Source of the DNA: Oligoflexia bacterium
Lineage (GTDB): Bacteria; Bdellovibrionota; UBA1018
DNA: 64,000 nucleotides
Reading direction: 5' to 3'
NCBI GenBank assembly: GCA_903895855.1
Contig: CAITVN010000070.1
Span: 25,198 to 89,197, forward strand
Below, piece by piece: positions 8,902 to 17,601 of this stretch. The notes below the pieces were generated by a model. The model saw only the letters and a program-made list of their open reading frames with translations. It was not told where the DNA came from and ran no database searches. A program made the translations under genes and the position numbers. The stretch's first letter is position 1; each line of letters begins with the position of its first letter.

Positions 8902-9810
8902 ATGACTCACCTTTCAATGCGCTTTACCCACGCTTTGCCTTTACTCACTCTCATGCTCGCAAGTTCACAGTCTTTTGCTCAAATATTGCCAGAAAACTCA
9001 CTCTGGCTAGAAGACTCACAAGACCGCTTAGCCAACATGACCGAGCAGCAATTTGCAGATCTCTCAAAGGTGGTGCTCGATTTTTATGCCCCGCTAGCGA
9101 AAATACATGGCGGTGAACTCACGGTGGTCAACAATTGGAAAGACCCGACAGTCAACGCTTACGCCGAGCAAGAAGGCAACTTATGGACAGTCCAAATGTT
9201 CGGCGGCTTAGCCCGTCGAAAAGAAATTACCCTCGACGGCTTTCAACTCGTCGTTTGTCATGAAGTGGGTCACCACCTGGGTGGGTTTCCAATGGAAGCC
9301 GATGTGTGGTTTGCTGACGAAGGCCAAGCCGATTACTTTGCCACTGAAACCTGTGCTAAAGGTATTTGGGGCAACGACCTCGAAGTCAATGCAACCTTCC
9401 GGGCTACTGCTCCTGAACTGGTTCGAACTTCTTGTGACCGCGCTTATGCAACTGAAGCAGAACAAAACCTCTGCTACCGCTCATCGGTTGGTGGATTATC
9501 GCTTGCCAACTTGCTCGCGGCCCTCGGCTACAGTGGTGCACCGGCATTTGAAAAACCCGATCCAAAAATCGTGACGGCAACGAACCACGAGCATCCAAAG
9601 GCACAATGTCGCTTAGACACCTATTTTAACGGAGCGTTGTGCGACAACATGCTCGATCTTCAAAAAGAAATTCCAGGCAAAGAAACACCAGAAGGTGGCG
9701 ACAGCCTCGAGGCCGAAAAACAATCGCAAGCATCGAGCTGTTACACCTACTCGAAAGATGCGTTTGCCTCAAGACCACGCTGTTGGTTTGCGCCGAGAGT
9801 CGGCATCTAG
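8902..9810 (+). CDS. Secreted HExxH zinc-protease-like protein
   Basis: 302 residues with a signal peptide ending near SSQSFAQ. VVCHEVGHHLGGFPMEADVWFADEGQADYF contains HEVGH followed by a downstream Glu/Asp cluster, which is a zincin-type arrangement; as that motif is longer than I may print, key residues are the two His and Glu near residue 119-123 and the ADEGQADYF helix 18-26 residues later. Eight or more cysteines in the second half suggest disulfides and life outside the cytoplasm. A good ribosome site (AAAGGAG) lies 11 bp upstream. It ends next to structured repeat copy 1. Substrate unknown. Confidence 0.8.
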   Translation: MTHLSMRFTHALPLLTLMLASSQSFAQILPENSLWLEDSQDRLANMTEQQFADLSKVVLDFYAPLAKIHGGELTVVNNWKDPTVNAYAEQEGNLWTVQMFGGLARRKEITLDGFQLVVCHEVGHHLGGFPMEADVWFADEGQADYFATETCAKGIWGNDLEVNATFRATAPELVRTSCDRAYATEAEQNLCYRSSVGGLSLANLLAALGYSGAPAFEKPDPKIVTATNHEHPKAQCRLDTYFNGALCDNMLDLQKEIPGKETPEGGDSLEAEKQSQASSCYTYSKDAFASRPRCWFAPRVGI

Positions 9811-9866
9811 GCCTCGAACGTTGATCTGACTGTGTGCTTGACTGACCTAAGTGCTCATTAGAATCA

Positions 9867-10158
9867 TTGAGAGTATTTTGCTCCGCTCTCTGAGTGGGTC
9901 GGGGTCTTTTGCAAAAACGTCCTCGCCTTTGTATCAGCGCACGTTTCTTAAGATAGGGCACAAGGGCACCACTCCTTTTTTGCGACTCTTGCGCGGCATG
10001 GATGCCGAAAGCAAGAAAACACGAAGTTTGAGGAGCAAAAAAGGAGTGGTGCCTCTGTGTCCCATTTTTTAAAAACAAAAACGCTGATACTTCGGCTGCG
10101 GAATGTCTTTGCAAAAGACCCTGACCCACTCAGAGTGGCGGAGCAAGAAATCTCTCAA
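9867..10158 (+). repeat. Rod-like structured inverted-repeat element, copy 1
   Basis: This fills the 390-bp gap between two converging genes. Outer stem: 9888-9915 pairs with 10108-10135 (28 bp, one G-U), extended imperfectly to 9867 and 10158. Inner stem: 9931-9983 pairs with 10035-10090, perfect over the last 19 bp (9965-9983 with 10035-10053). Between the stems is an asymmetric internal loop, with TTCGGCTGCGGAA on the right side. The tip (9984-10034) folds as CTTGC/GCAAG around GGC/GCC, then AAAC-ACGAA-GTTT. The same loop and tip plan recurs at 43879-44151 and 50455-50718. This copy is the most diverged. Confidence 0.8.
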
Positions 10159-10200
10159 GAGTCCTCTATGAGACCTTAAATTCGGTCAAGCACGCGCTCT

Positions 10201-11535
10201 TTATCGTCGACCTTCAACAATTGAAAGAAATGACCGAGTCTTAATCTCATCAATGCTCAGGCCACACTCTTTTAACTCAAGAGCAGTTAAGGCGCCACAA
10301 GAAGTGCCCCGCAAAAAGAAATTCAGCAAACCTTGGCCGGTGGCTGCATCATCAAAGTGGTTTCCCGCCAGGGTAGCTTGCGCAGCCTTGTCGACAAAAT
10401 TTTTCAGTCTCGAGGTCGAGCCAGCTAACCCCTCTAAGAAAAAACTGTAAAGTGCGGCATAGCGAATCGCCAGTTGCCCAGGATGCAAGTCCCAACCTTG
10501 ATAGTAACCCCGCTCAAGAGCATAGCGCACGTTTTCGTAATGCATTTTCCAGGCTTTCGAAACCGTCTCACGGTTAAAGCGCGCATCGGCCTCGCTCAAA
10601 ACTTCTCCCGGTTTTGCCTTCTTGGGCGGAATCGGCATGAACGTCGTCGCCCCATCAGAAAGCATCAACCCCGTGCCGTTCAATGAAACCTGCATGATAT
10701 TTTTCGCAAAATCACACGCCGGGTGAGTCACCCGCTGATAATCTGCAGTAATATTGCAAAGCGCCGTATAATCGTAAGTACCAAAATGAGCTCCACGGCA
10801 CCGCTTTCTTGCCGCATCAACAAACTTAGGTAGATTCAAAACGCCATCGACATCGAATAGCGCCTGTGGTGTTTCAACCATCAGCTCAATCGCAATCGGA
10901 TGTTCAAAATGGTAAAGAGTTTCGTAATGCTCAAGCACATCAACCAAGGCAGAAACTTCTTGAGAATGAGTGACCTTCGGTAAGGTCACCACAAATCCCG
11001 AAGGTAGTTTACCTCCGGTTGCCTTTGAAAGCGTCGACAAAAATAACCCAAGCGTTCTCGACGCGCGCGGAAAAAGTTCGTCTGTAAAAGCCTTTACTCG
11101 AATTCCAATAAACGGCGGTAACGATGAAGCTGCCAACCCCTTAGACACTTCATGGGCAGCTTGAACCGCATGCCCATCTTCTTCTTCATCTTTTCGATAG
11201 CCATACCCGTCTTCAAAATCAATTCGGTAGTCTTCGATCGGCTCGCGCCCCAATTTTTCTAAGACCCGAGCATAAATCATTTTCGAAAATTCTTCAGACC
11301 ACTCGAGCCCCAAAGCTCGTGTGAACGTTTTTGCATCAGGCGCAAACTCTTGAAGCTGTCGAATGGCCAAATCGCCCACTTTTTTTGCGGTATCTGATTT
11401 GAAAAGGTGAGCTCCACCATAAACGGTGTGTACCGGTTGTCGACTGGTTGGCTCGCCCGGCAAATGGTGTTCAACTTCTCGGTGTGCACGGCTAAGCTTG
11501 ATTGCAGTTTCTTCAAAATGAAAGTCATGGCTCAT
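10201..11535 (-). CDS. Aldolase/citrate-lyase-like protein (DUF6986 type)
   Basis: 444 residues. The core resembles the HpcH/HpaI aldolase and citrate lyase beta fold: YRIDFEDGYGYR (metal-binding acidic pair), FIGIRVKAF, GFVVTLPKV, PIAIELMVETPQALFD and RCRGAHFGTYDYTA follow the order of (beta/alpha)8 strands with the Glu/Asp Mg ligands. I recall this as DUF6986; its members lack a settled reaction and probably act on an alpha-keto or CoA-linked acid. It starts 11 bp after adenine deaminase, so the two are probably cotranscribed, hinting at purine or ureide breakdown. Confidence 0.75.
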   Translation of the reverse strand: MSHDFHFEETAIKLSRAHREVEHHLPGEPTSRQPVHTVYGGAHLFKSDTAKKVGDLAIRQLQEFAPDAKTFTRALGLEWSEEFSKMIYARVLEKLGREPIEDYRIDFEDGYGYRKDEEEDGHAVQAAHEVSKGLAASSLPPFIGIRVKAFTDELFPRASRTLGLFLSTLSKATGGKLPSGFVVTLPKVTHSQEVSALVDVLEHYETLYHFEHPIAIELMVETPQALFDVDGVLNLPKFVDAARKRCRGAHFGTYDYTALCNITADYQRVTHPACDFAKNIMQVSLNGTGLMLSDGATTFMPIPPKKAKPGEVLSEADARFNRETVSKAWKMHYENVRYALERGYYQGWDLHPGQLAIRYAALYSFFLEGLAGSTSRLKNFVDKAAQATLAGNHFDDAATGQGLLNFFLRGTSCGALTALELKECGLSIDEIKTRSFLSIVEGRR

Positions 11536-11546
11536 AGTTATTTCCT

Positions 11547-13289
11547 CTATTCAGTTAAACTCACAATTTCAAATCGATTCACATCGACTAGCCCTCGGTC
11601 AGTCAATTTCAAACTTGGAATCACAGGTAAACTCAAAAACGCTAGCTGCAAAAATGGCTCAGCCAATTCACATCCCACTGAGCGACTAGCCGCCCTCAGT
11701 GACTTGAGCGCCGTAGAAATTTGTTCTGGAGTTTCGAAGGTCATTAACCCACCAAATGGCAAGGACAGTTTAGCAATGAGCTTGCCACTTTCATCGACCA
11801 CGACAAATCCACCTTGAAGGTCAATCAATGCCGAGAAAGCGACCTGCATCGATTTTTTTGCAAATGCCGCTACAATTAAATTATGACTGTCATGACCTAC
11901 GCTTGAACCAATAGCGCCACGAAAACGTTCACCAAAACCCTGCACAAAACCAAGTGCCGGCTTGGCACCTGTTCCATAGCGAGCCAAAACTGAAAGGTAA
12001 TGAACACCCAGATCGTTTGCCGCACGGGTGGGTTGATTCAAAGAGTGACTCGTGAAGTGATCGGTCACAATCTGCCCTGGGCGAACTCCAATCACTTTGA
12101 CGGCCCCTGTAGGCCATTGTAGATCACCATCAGCCGGCGCAACGGCTTGAACTGAATTTTTCACAGTTTTTCTGAGAGCATCGGTTGACTGGGTATCAGA
12201 ATCGAACTCAGAAACGAGTTGTCCTCGTTTAAATACGTCTCCGACCTCAACCGATCTCACGTCATCGAGCATGACTAAATCAGCTTGATAGCCCGGGGCA
12301 ATCGCCCCCACTCTCTTCAGACCATAATGCCGAGCCGGAGTTAATGACGCCGACCGAAACACCACTTCAGGCGAAACTCCTGCCGCAATCGCTTTTCGCA
12401 ACAAATAGTCAACATGCCCTTGCTCGTGAATGTCGAGCGGATTTCGATCGTCTGTGCAAAACCCTACCGAAACCCCCGTCGCCAGATTGAGAATTGAAAC
12501 CAAAGCATCGCAGTCTTTGGCAACACTGCCTTCTCGAATCCAAACTGACATTCCTTTAGCGATTTTTTCAGTAGCCTCAGGAGCACTGGTCGACTCGTGG
12601 CAACTTGAAATGCCGGCAGCAATGTAGGCACTGAGAGCATTGCCACTCAAGCCTGGGCAGTGGCCATCGATGAGAGTATCGCCAAACGCCACTAACTTCT
12701 CGATAACATCGGGCGATGCATTCAAGACACCCGGAAAATTCATCATCTCAGCTAGTCCGAGAGCTCTTGATCTACCTCTAAGTTTCAAGAGATCAGACGC
12801 CGTGATCGATCCGCCGCCATTGGTTTCCATGTGAGTGGCCGGCACACAACTGCTCAATTGAATCCAAAGGTCTGACTTTGCCACTTCTGCTGCGTCGAGA
12901 AAAATTTCAATTCCAGAGACACCTTGCACATTGGCGATCTCATGGGGGTCGCAAATCGCGGTGGTCGTTCCTTTGCGCAAGACCTCTCGATCAAACGTCA
13001 GTGGCGCCATCAATGAACTTTCAATGTGTACATGCGAATCGATAAACCCAGGTACCAAGGCTCGACCGCGGCCATTCCATTTTCGTTTGGCTTTCAAACC
13101 TGATTCAGTACCCACGATGACCCCGTCAATGAAACCAATTGAACCCATTCGCCACTGAGACGAGAACACATCGAGGTATCGAATATTTTCAATAAGTCCA
13201 TCGCATTCGGTTTTGCCCTGAGCTGCTGCTATGCGCCGCTGAATTGTCACTGAATCTGTGATGTCGACAACTCGCGACGTGGGTTTCAT
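11547..13289 (-). CDS. ade: Adenine deaminase
   Basis: 580 residues, the usual length for bacterial Ade. Amidohydrolase features in order: an N-terminal composite domain, the metal site PGFIDSHVHIESSL, CDPHEIANV, GLAEMMNFPG, IDGHCPGLSG, SSCHES and CTDDRNP. The C-terminal half (SSSVGHDSHNLIVAA) matches the second conserved block of the family. It deaminates adenine to hypoxanthine and ammonia in the cytoplasm. The start overlaps the manC stop by ATGA (13286-13289), an unexpected partnership; the aldolase-like gene follows. Confidence 0.95.
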   Translation of the reverse strand: MKPTSRVVDITDSVTIQRRIAAAQGKTECDGLIENIRYLDVFSSQWRMGSIGFIDGVIVGTESGLKAKRKWNGRGRALVPGFIDSHVHIESSLMAPLTFDREVLRKGTTTAICDPHEIANVQGVSGIEIFLDAAEVAKSDLWIQLSSCVPATHMETNGGGSITASDLLKLRGRSRALGLAEMMNFPGVLNASPDVIEKLVAFGDTLIDGHCPGLSGNALSAYIAAGISSCHESTSAPEATEKIAKGMSVWIREGSVAKDCDALVSILNLATGVSVGFCTDDRNPLDIHEQGHVDYLLRKAIAAGVSPEVVFRSASLTPARHYGLKRVGAIAPGYQADLVMLDDVRSVEVGDVFKRGQLVSEFDSDTQSTDALRKTVKNSVQAVAPADGDLQWPTGAVKVIGVRPGQIVTDHFTSHSLNQPTRAANDLGVHYLSVLARYGTGAKPALGFVQGFGERFRGAIGSSVGHDSHNLIVAAFAKKSMQVAFSALIDLQGGFVVVDESGKLIAKLSLPFGGLMTFETPEQISTALKSLRAASRSVGCELAEPFLQLAFLSLPVIPSLKLTDRGLVDVNRFEIVSLTE

Positions 13290-14344
13290 ATGAGGTCCGG
13301 AAATTTAATTTTAAACTCTTGAACCATCAACTTGATGTCTTGCGCGCGATTCTTATCAGCGACTAATATCACTTCGCCCGCGCGAACGACAATGAGGTTG
13401 TTCACACCCATCAGCGCGACTTTTTGACCTGGAGCATCGACGATATTGCCCGTCGAATCGATTCCGACCACCTGCCCCTGGCCAACAACGCCCTCAGGCC
13501 GTTTCGTATCTAGTTCATGGGCCAAGGTTTCAAGCGAAGTCCAGCTACCCAAGTCATCCCAACCACAGTTGAGCTCAAAGGCTACGACATTTTCTGCTTT
13601 TTCCATGACGCCATAATCAATCGAAGTCGCTGTCATTTTTGGGTAAGCCTTTTCGACGCTACCCTGAGATTCTGCCCACACTTTTTCAAGTTCTGGCATG
13701 TACTGATTGAACGCTTTTAAAATCGCATCTGCTCGCCAGACAAACATTCCGCCGTTCCACAAATAGTTTCCGGCTCGCAAGAACTCTTCGGCCCGCTCTC
13801 GATTCGGTTTCTCAACAAATGCCGCTAACGGTATCGCCCGGCGACCCTCAATACTTTTTCCTAACTTGAGATAACCATAACCAGTCTCTGCGCGGTCAGG
13901 CTTCACCCCGAGGGTTACTAAATCTCCGGTTTTTGATGCCCAGGCCGCTGCCTCGCCAATGGTCTCTAAAAATGCGGCCTCATTCTTGATAAAATGATCT
14001 GACGGCATCACCAACATGACTGCATTCGGATCTTTCTTTAAAACTTCCTTCGCACTCCAAAAAACACAAGGCGCCGTATTTCGCCCCTGAGGCTCAGCAA
14101 GAATATGCACTGAATCGCCAACTTGCTCGCGCACGGCGAGAGATAGTTGCCCCGTAGTCACAATCCAGCGGTTTTTGCGATCTACTAAATGATCAAAGCG
14201 GGTCATGGTTTGGGTTAGCAATGTTTTTGTTGAATCGCGCCCAAAAGCTAAGAGTTGTTTGGGAGTTTTCTGAGTGCTCTTAGGCCAAAATCGAGTGCCA
14301 CTACCACCTGCCATCACGACGAGATGCAATTGATTAGAATTCAT
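13286..14344 (-). CDS. manC: Mannose-1-phosphate guanylyltransferase
   Basis: 352 residues: the nucleotidyltransferase domain only, without the phosphomannose isomerase half found in longer ManC/AlgA proteins. Motifs: VVMAGGSGTRFWPKS (nucleotide-binding loop), TPKQLL, EPQGRNTAPC, VMPSDHFI, ETGYGYLKLGK, FVEKPN and YLWNGGMFVWRA. It makes GDP-mannose from GTP and mannose-1-phosphate for surface polysaccharide, which fits the glycosyltransferases at 19-22.6 kb. It sits between the SPOR gene (39 bp upstream) and ade. Confidence 0.95.
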   Translation of the reverse strand: MNSNQLHLVVMAGGSGTRFWPKSTQKTPKQLLAFGRDSTKTLLTQTMTRFDHLVDRKNRWIVTTGQLSLAVREQVGDSVHILAEPQGRNTAPCVFWSAKEVLKKDPNAVMLVMPSDHFIKNEAAFLETIGEAAAWASKTGDLVTLGVKPDRAETGYGYLKLGKSIEGRRAIPLAAFVEKPNRERAEEFLRAGNYLWNGGMFVWRADAILKAFNQYMPELEKVWAESQGSVEKAYPKMTATSIDYGVMEKAENVVAFELNCGWDDLGSWTSLETLAHELDTKRPEGVVGQGQVVGIDSTGNIVDAPGQKVALMGVNNLIVVRAGEVILVADKNRAQDIKLMVQEFKIKFPDLI

Positions 14345-14383
14345 GATGGCCAGATTTACCTCAGGCCAAATTAGGAGTCCAGA

Positions 14384-15166
14384 TTAATGGGAATTAGTGG
14401 TCTCTTTACTACCCGTGTCTTTGCTCACAATATAAGACTCGATAATTTTTTGTTTTTTCAACGAAGCGCCCATCTCATCGGCCTTTAACTGACTCGAATA
14501 TTCGCCGACATACACGCGAAACCACTTACCTTTCGCCTTCAAATCGACGACCTTCATTGTGGCTTTTACTCCGTGAATATTGATTTCGTCCATTTGCGCT
14601 TTAGCTTCGTCTTCTGTCGAATGAGAGCCAACTTGAATCGTAAAACTCACGTGCTTTTTCGCCTCAGCTTTGTGAGCCTCTGGGGTTGCCGGTGATGGTA
14701 ATACACCCTCGGCTTCGGCTACATTTTGAACGGTGTGATCTGTAGCCGCTACACTCGCTTCTGGCTTAGGCTGCGATTTTGTCTCTGCCTTAGTCTGACT
14801 CGGCAGATCAACCGGTAGGTTTCGATCTAGTTTTATTCCCGTTTTTACCACTTCACCGTGCAACGCTTGGCTTAAAGAATCTTCTGCGGCCTGGTTCACC
14901 CCCAACCCTTGCTCAGTCAACTCCTGCCGGTTAGGAACCAAGTCAGGCGCCGTTGGCACTGGCTTAGCGTCTTGCCCCAGCGTGTGGGCACCCCCAGACT
15001 CAGGGCCAGCTTGGTGAACTTCGTTGAGCGGGTTCGCTGGCGTTGCCACACGTTTTCCCATATGCACACCCAGGGTAAACGCGAAAATCGCGACGATTGC
15101 CCCAAGAGACATCAAGACCCACATTTCTTTTCGATCGTAAACGAAAAGTCTGGCTTTTGTTTCCAT
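14384..15166 (-). CDS. SPOR-domain inner-membrane protein
   Basis: 260 residues. A short cytoplasmic start (METKARLFVYDRKE), then one membrane helix (MWVLMSLGAIVAIFAFTLGV), a Pro/Ala/Glu-rich periplasmic linker (about 40-175), and a SPOR domain at about 178-250 (SFTIQVGSHSTEDEAKAQ, WFRVYVGEYSS). SPOR domains bind glycan strands stripped of peptides, usually at the division site. Topology resembles FtsN/DedD-type proteins. It probably heads the manC-ade run. Confidence 0.88.
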   Translation of the reverse strand: METKARLFVYDRKEMWVLMSLGAIVAIFAFTLGVHMGKRVATPANPLNEVHQAGPESGGAHTLGQDAKPVPTAPDLVPNRQELTEQGLGVNQAAEDSLSQALHGEVVKTGIKLDRNLPVDLPSQTKAETKSQPKPEASVAATDHTVQNVAEAEGVLPSPATPEAHKAEAKKHVSFTIQVGSHSTEDEAKAQMDEINIHGVKATMKVVDLKAKGKWFRVYVGEYSSQLKADEMGASLKKQKIIESYIVSKDTGSKETTNSH

Positions 15167-15290
15167 CCAATTTTCAATTGTAGTGGCTTAAGGGACTAGG
15201 CGTCAAACCCTGAATTTTCCAAGGCCTTTATTAATTTCAAGGGCAACCTAAACCGCCAATTTTTCGACGCTCACCGTAAGTCGTCAGCCC

Positions 15291-15641
15291 CTAATGCAAC
15301 ATTTCTGGCATCTCTTGAACCAGTACGTAGGGCTGCACGATTGAAAACCGAAATTTCTTTTTGGGGTTCTCATTCCACTGCTCAACTTGAACAAACGTAG
15401 GTTTAGCCACGAGATTGGCGTCTAACCACTGCGCCATCTTTGAGACTTCGTCGTCAATCACAGCTTTGACAACGACCTTCAAATCTAAGGTCTGATCAAT
15501 CACGATGATTCGGTCACTGTCGGCATGCATCGTTAGCCACATCCACTCGCCTTGCTCGATAGTAAAAGTCGAAGCGTTCCCTGAGCTATCCATTATTTTT
15601 TCTATGCCCTTAGCCCCGCCGTCTGTCACGCCCATTCTCAT
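15291..15641 (-). CDS. Hypothetical protein, 116 residues
   Basis: Start ATG 15641 is preceded by GAGG six bases upstream. The sequence alternates beta strands (DRIIVIDQTLDLKVVVKAVI, cut at 20) with a helix and ends FSIVQPYVLVQEMPEMLH. There is no signal peptide, membrane segment or motif I can name. It is divergent from the Flp pilin gene, 131 bp apart. Probably real by composition; function unknown. Confidence 0.6.
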   Translation of the reverse strand: MRMGVTDGGAKGIEKIMDSSGNASTFTIEQGEWMWLTMHADSDRIIVIDQTLDLKVVVKAVIDDEVSKMAQWLDANLVAKPTFVQVEQWNENPKKKFRFSIVQPYVLVQEMPEMLH

Positions 15642-15772
15642 TTTCTGACCTCAATGTGATCTCAATTCTGAACGGTAGGTCGAAGTTCGGTCGCAACCCA
15701 ATCAAATTCTAGCCCAAAACACTGGCCGCTCTTTTGCACAGAGTACTTCGATACAAATAAGGAGACCTGTCT

Positions 15773-15946
15773 ATGTTTAAGAAAGCGATCATCAACAATG
15801 AATCGGGCCAAGGCCTGACTGAGTACCTCGTGTTACTGATCTTGATTGCACTCATCTCAGTGGCCGGAGTGCAGACGATGGGTGGCACCATCAAACGCAA
15901 ATTTGTTACCGCAAATAGCCACATCGACAAGATCAGATTTGAGTGA
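15773..15946 (+). CDS. Flp/Fap-type type IVb pilin
   Basis: 57 residues, preceded by AAGGAG. The sequence has the hallmark of Flp pilins: a short basic leader, the prepilin-peptidase site after G12 with Glu at +5 (SG/QGLTEYLVLLILI), then one hydrophobic helix (LVLLILIALISVAGVQTMGG) and a very short tail. It would assemble into a Tad-type pilus, or serve as the pilin of a small Tad system. Four probable pseudopilin genes follow, but no TadA/B/C, CpaA peptidase or secretin gene lies in this window. Confidence 0.88.
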   Translation: MFKKAIINNESGQGLTEYLVLLILIALISVAGVQTMGGTIKRKFVTANSHIDKIRFE

Positions 15947-15953
15947 ACCAAAA

Positions 15954-16268
15954 ATGCGAACCGAGAAAGGCCAAGCCATGATTGAAACTCTTTTAGCGGT
16001 GACCCTCTTGACTGCGGTCTTTCTCGGTTTTGCAGACACGTTACTCACTCAATGGAAAAATTTTCAATGTGAGGTGGCCGTCTTTGAGTATGGGCATCGA
16101 CGCATTAGAGCTGAAACCGAAACCTCTAAGGGGTTACCGCGCCATTTACTCAGTACTTTAAGTGGCACGGTGAGTGGCTCAAAAATACCAGGTGGCTTTC
16201 TCGCCAAAGCGGCCTGCGGCACACGAGTTTACTCGCAGGCCTTCTACACCCTCGAAGACTGGAAATGA
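15954..16268 (+). CDS. TadE-like minor pseudopilin
   Basis: 104 residues from ATG 15954, 7 bp after the Flp stop. The leader MRTEKG is followed by QAMIETLLAVTLLTAVFLGF, with the Glu at +5 and a long hydrophobic helix typical of TadE/TadF. The rest is a small periplasmic domain with two cysteines (FQCEVAVF, AACGTRVY). Likely a minor component of the same pilus. Confidence 0.75.
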   Translation: MRTEKGQAMIETLLAVTLLTAVFLGFADTLLTQWKNFQCEVAVFEYGHRRIRAETETSKGLPRHLLSTLSGTVSGSKIPGGFLAKAACGTRVYSQAFYTLEDWK

Positions 16269-16271
16269 GCA

Positions 16272-16874
16272 ATGGAAATAAAAATACGCACCGAGCGCGG
16301 GTCAGTGACTTTATTTTCAATTTCTCTACTCACGGTATTTGTTGGTACGGCTCTATCTTTATTTACTCTCATGAAACACTGGCGCGCCGAAATTGCCACG
16401 CAACTATCGCTTGACCGGTGCGTTCAGAAGTACGCATTAGACGCAAAAAACCTGATTGAAGACCTTGAGTCTAGCAATCGAAAAATCAAGGCCACGCGAG
16501 CGAGCATAGTTGTAAGTACCCCCCTCGCCCCAGAATTGTTACCCGCACTTCAACTCGCTCTCGACGGACTAAAGATCTATCAAGAACTAAAAATCATTCA
16601 ATGGCGCGAGAAACAATTCGGCTGGCTTGTCAGAGTGGGTTGCAACCTCACCATTGATATTTCAAAACCCTTTCCGTCGCTACCCTACACGCAACTTCCA
16701 CCCGATGCTTTGGGTGCGACACCACTCGAAGAAACCCCACTCATGAGGACTTATGAAGAAAAAGGCATGCAGCTTTATTTACGCCAAGGCCACCGCTACT
16801 CGGCGGCAAAAATTCTCGCAAACAAGCAGACTCTCTTTCGCTCTTGGCAAGCGCTCTGGGCAGGCAATTATTGA
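16272..16874 (+). CDS. Pseudopilin/TadG-like protein
   Basis: 200 residues. The leader MEIKIRTERG is followed by SVTLFSISLLTVFVGTALSL, a prepilin-like site after Gly and a hydrophobic helix, but without the usual Glu at +5. A periplasmic part of about 165 residues has cysteines in DRCVQKY and VGCNLTI. It begins 3 bp after the TadE-like gene. Its 3' end overlaps the next small gene by 122 bp in another frame. Confidence 0.7.
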   Translation: MEIKIRTERGSVTLFSISLLTVFVGTALSLFTLMKHWRAEIATQLSLDRCVQKYALDAKNLIEDLESSNRKIKATRASIVVSTPLAPELLPALQLALDGLKIYQELKIIQWREKQFGWLVRVGCNLTIDISKPFPSLPYTQLPPDALGATPLEETPLMRTYEEKGMQLYLRQGHRYSAAKILANKQTLFRSWQALWAGNY

Positions 16875-17070
16875 AGGAACTTTATGGATAACCTTACTTT
16901 CTCTGAGTGCACTTTTAACGGCGAATCTCTTCTCGAACCAAAATCAAGAGCGCCGGGGCTTCTTGAAAAGGGCAAACGCATCCTTAGATATATCAGAAAT
17001 ATCAGACTCCAGGCGGCTACAGCCCTCAAATCAACCTCCAATCAAAAAATCATTCAATCGATCGTTGTAA
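16753..17070 (+). CDS. Short pseudopilin encoded in overlapping frames
   Basis: 105 residues from ATG 16753. The telling part is GKRSGQAIIEGTLWITLLSL: basic leader, Gly, then QAIIE with Glu at +5 and a hydrophobic helix, nearly the same motif as the neighbouring TadE-like gene (GQAMIE). A 36-residue leader is long, and no closer start codon exists in frame. It overlaps the genes on both sides out of frame (122 and 187 bp). Either it is real and overlapped, or a frameshift links it to a neighbour. Confidence 0.55.
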   Translation: MKKKACSFIYAKATATRRQKFSQTSRLSFALGKRSGQAIIEGTLWITLLSLSALLTANLFSNQNQERRGFLKRANASLDISEISDSRRLQPSNQPPIKKSFNRSL

Positions 17071-17540
17071 CGATTCTTGCCGGAATCTCAGTCATCTGGG
17101 CGGCCCAGATGAGTGAACAAAATTCAATCACTCGATGGATTCAATCACATCATCCGACGAGTGACCTGCAATCGGCGGTTTTGCTGAGTTATGGGTGCAA
17201 GAAAATCTCAGATCCTAAAACCCTCGCAAAAATCGAAAGGTCGCTACCTATGACTATTCAAGCCGTTCAAGAATGGTGGTGGTCAGCTCATCAAGGGCAG
17301 CTCGTCGAAGTCGGGCCCAACGGAATTGCTGCTTTTCAGATCGGCGAAAGCCAACTACCCATCAAAGGCCTTGGGCCATTGAACAATCAAGAACTAGCGT
17401 GGAGCACCCTGGGATCTGGCTGGCCTGGACTCGAATCGTTAGTCGAAAAATTGAGCAATTTGCCCAAGCAAAAGCCAACTGAAATTACGAAAAAATCAGC
17501 CAAAAAAGGCTTCAAAGACCCAAAATTTATTTCGTACTAG
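16884..17540 (+). CDS. Single-pass membrane protein in pilin cluster
   Basis: 218 residues from ATG 16884, with AAGGA six bases upstream. The first 55 residues overlap the pseudopilin in another frame and are basic and polar. A membrane helix follows (IVVTILAGISVIWAAQ) and then a periplasmic domain of about 145 residues (WWWSAHQGQLVEVGPNG). No start codon exists closer to the helix, so the long overlap stands unless a non-standard start is used. It ends the cluster; no family recognised. Confidence 0.65.
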   Translation: MDNLTFSECTFNGESLLEPKSRAPGLLEKGKRILRYIRNIRLQAATALKSTSNQKIIQSIVVTILAGISVIWAAQMSEQNSITRWIQSHHPTSDLQSAVLLSYGCKKISDPKTLAKIERSLPMTIQAVQEWWWSAHQGQLVEVGPNGIAAFQIGESQLPIKGLGPLNNQELAWSTLGSGWPGLESLVEKLSNLPKQKPTEITKKSAKKGFKDPKFISY

Positions 17541-17601
17541 GATTTACTCTGAGTCGTAGTTAGTAGTTGACTATTTTTCGCATCTCTGGCTTAACGAGTC
17601 G

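Noticed and set aside
9851..10072. Short frames inside structured repeat copy 1 (both strands)
   Set aside because: They lie wholly in the paired arms and loops of the inverted repeat, have no ribosome site, and are not kept in the other two copies.
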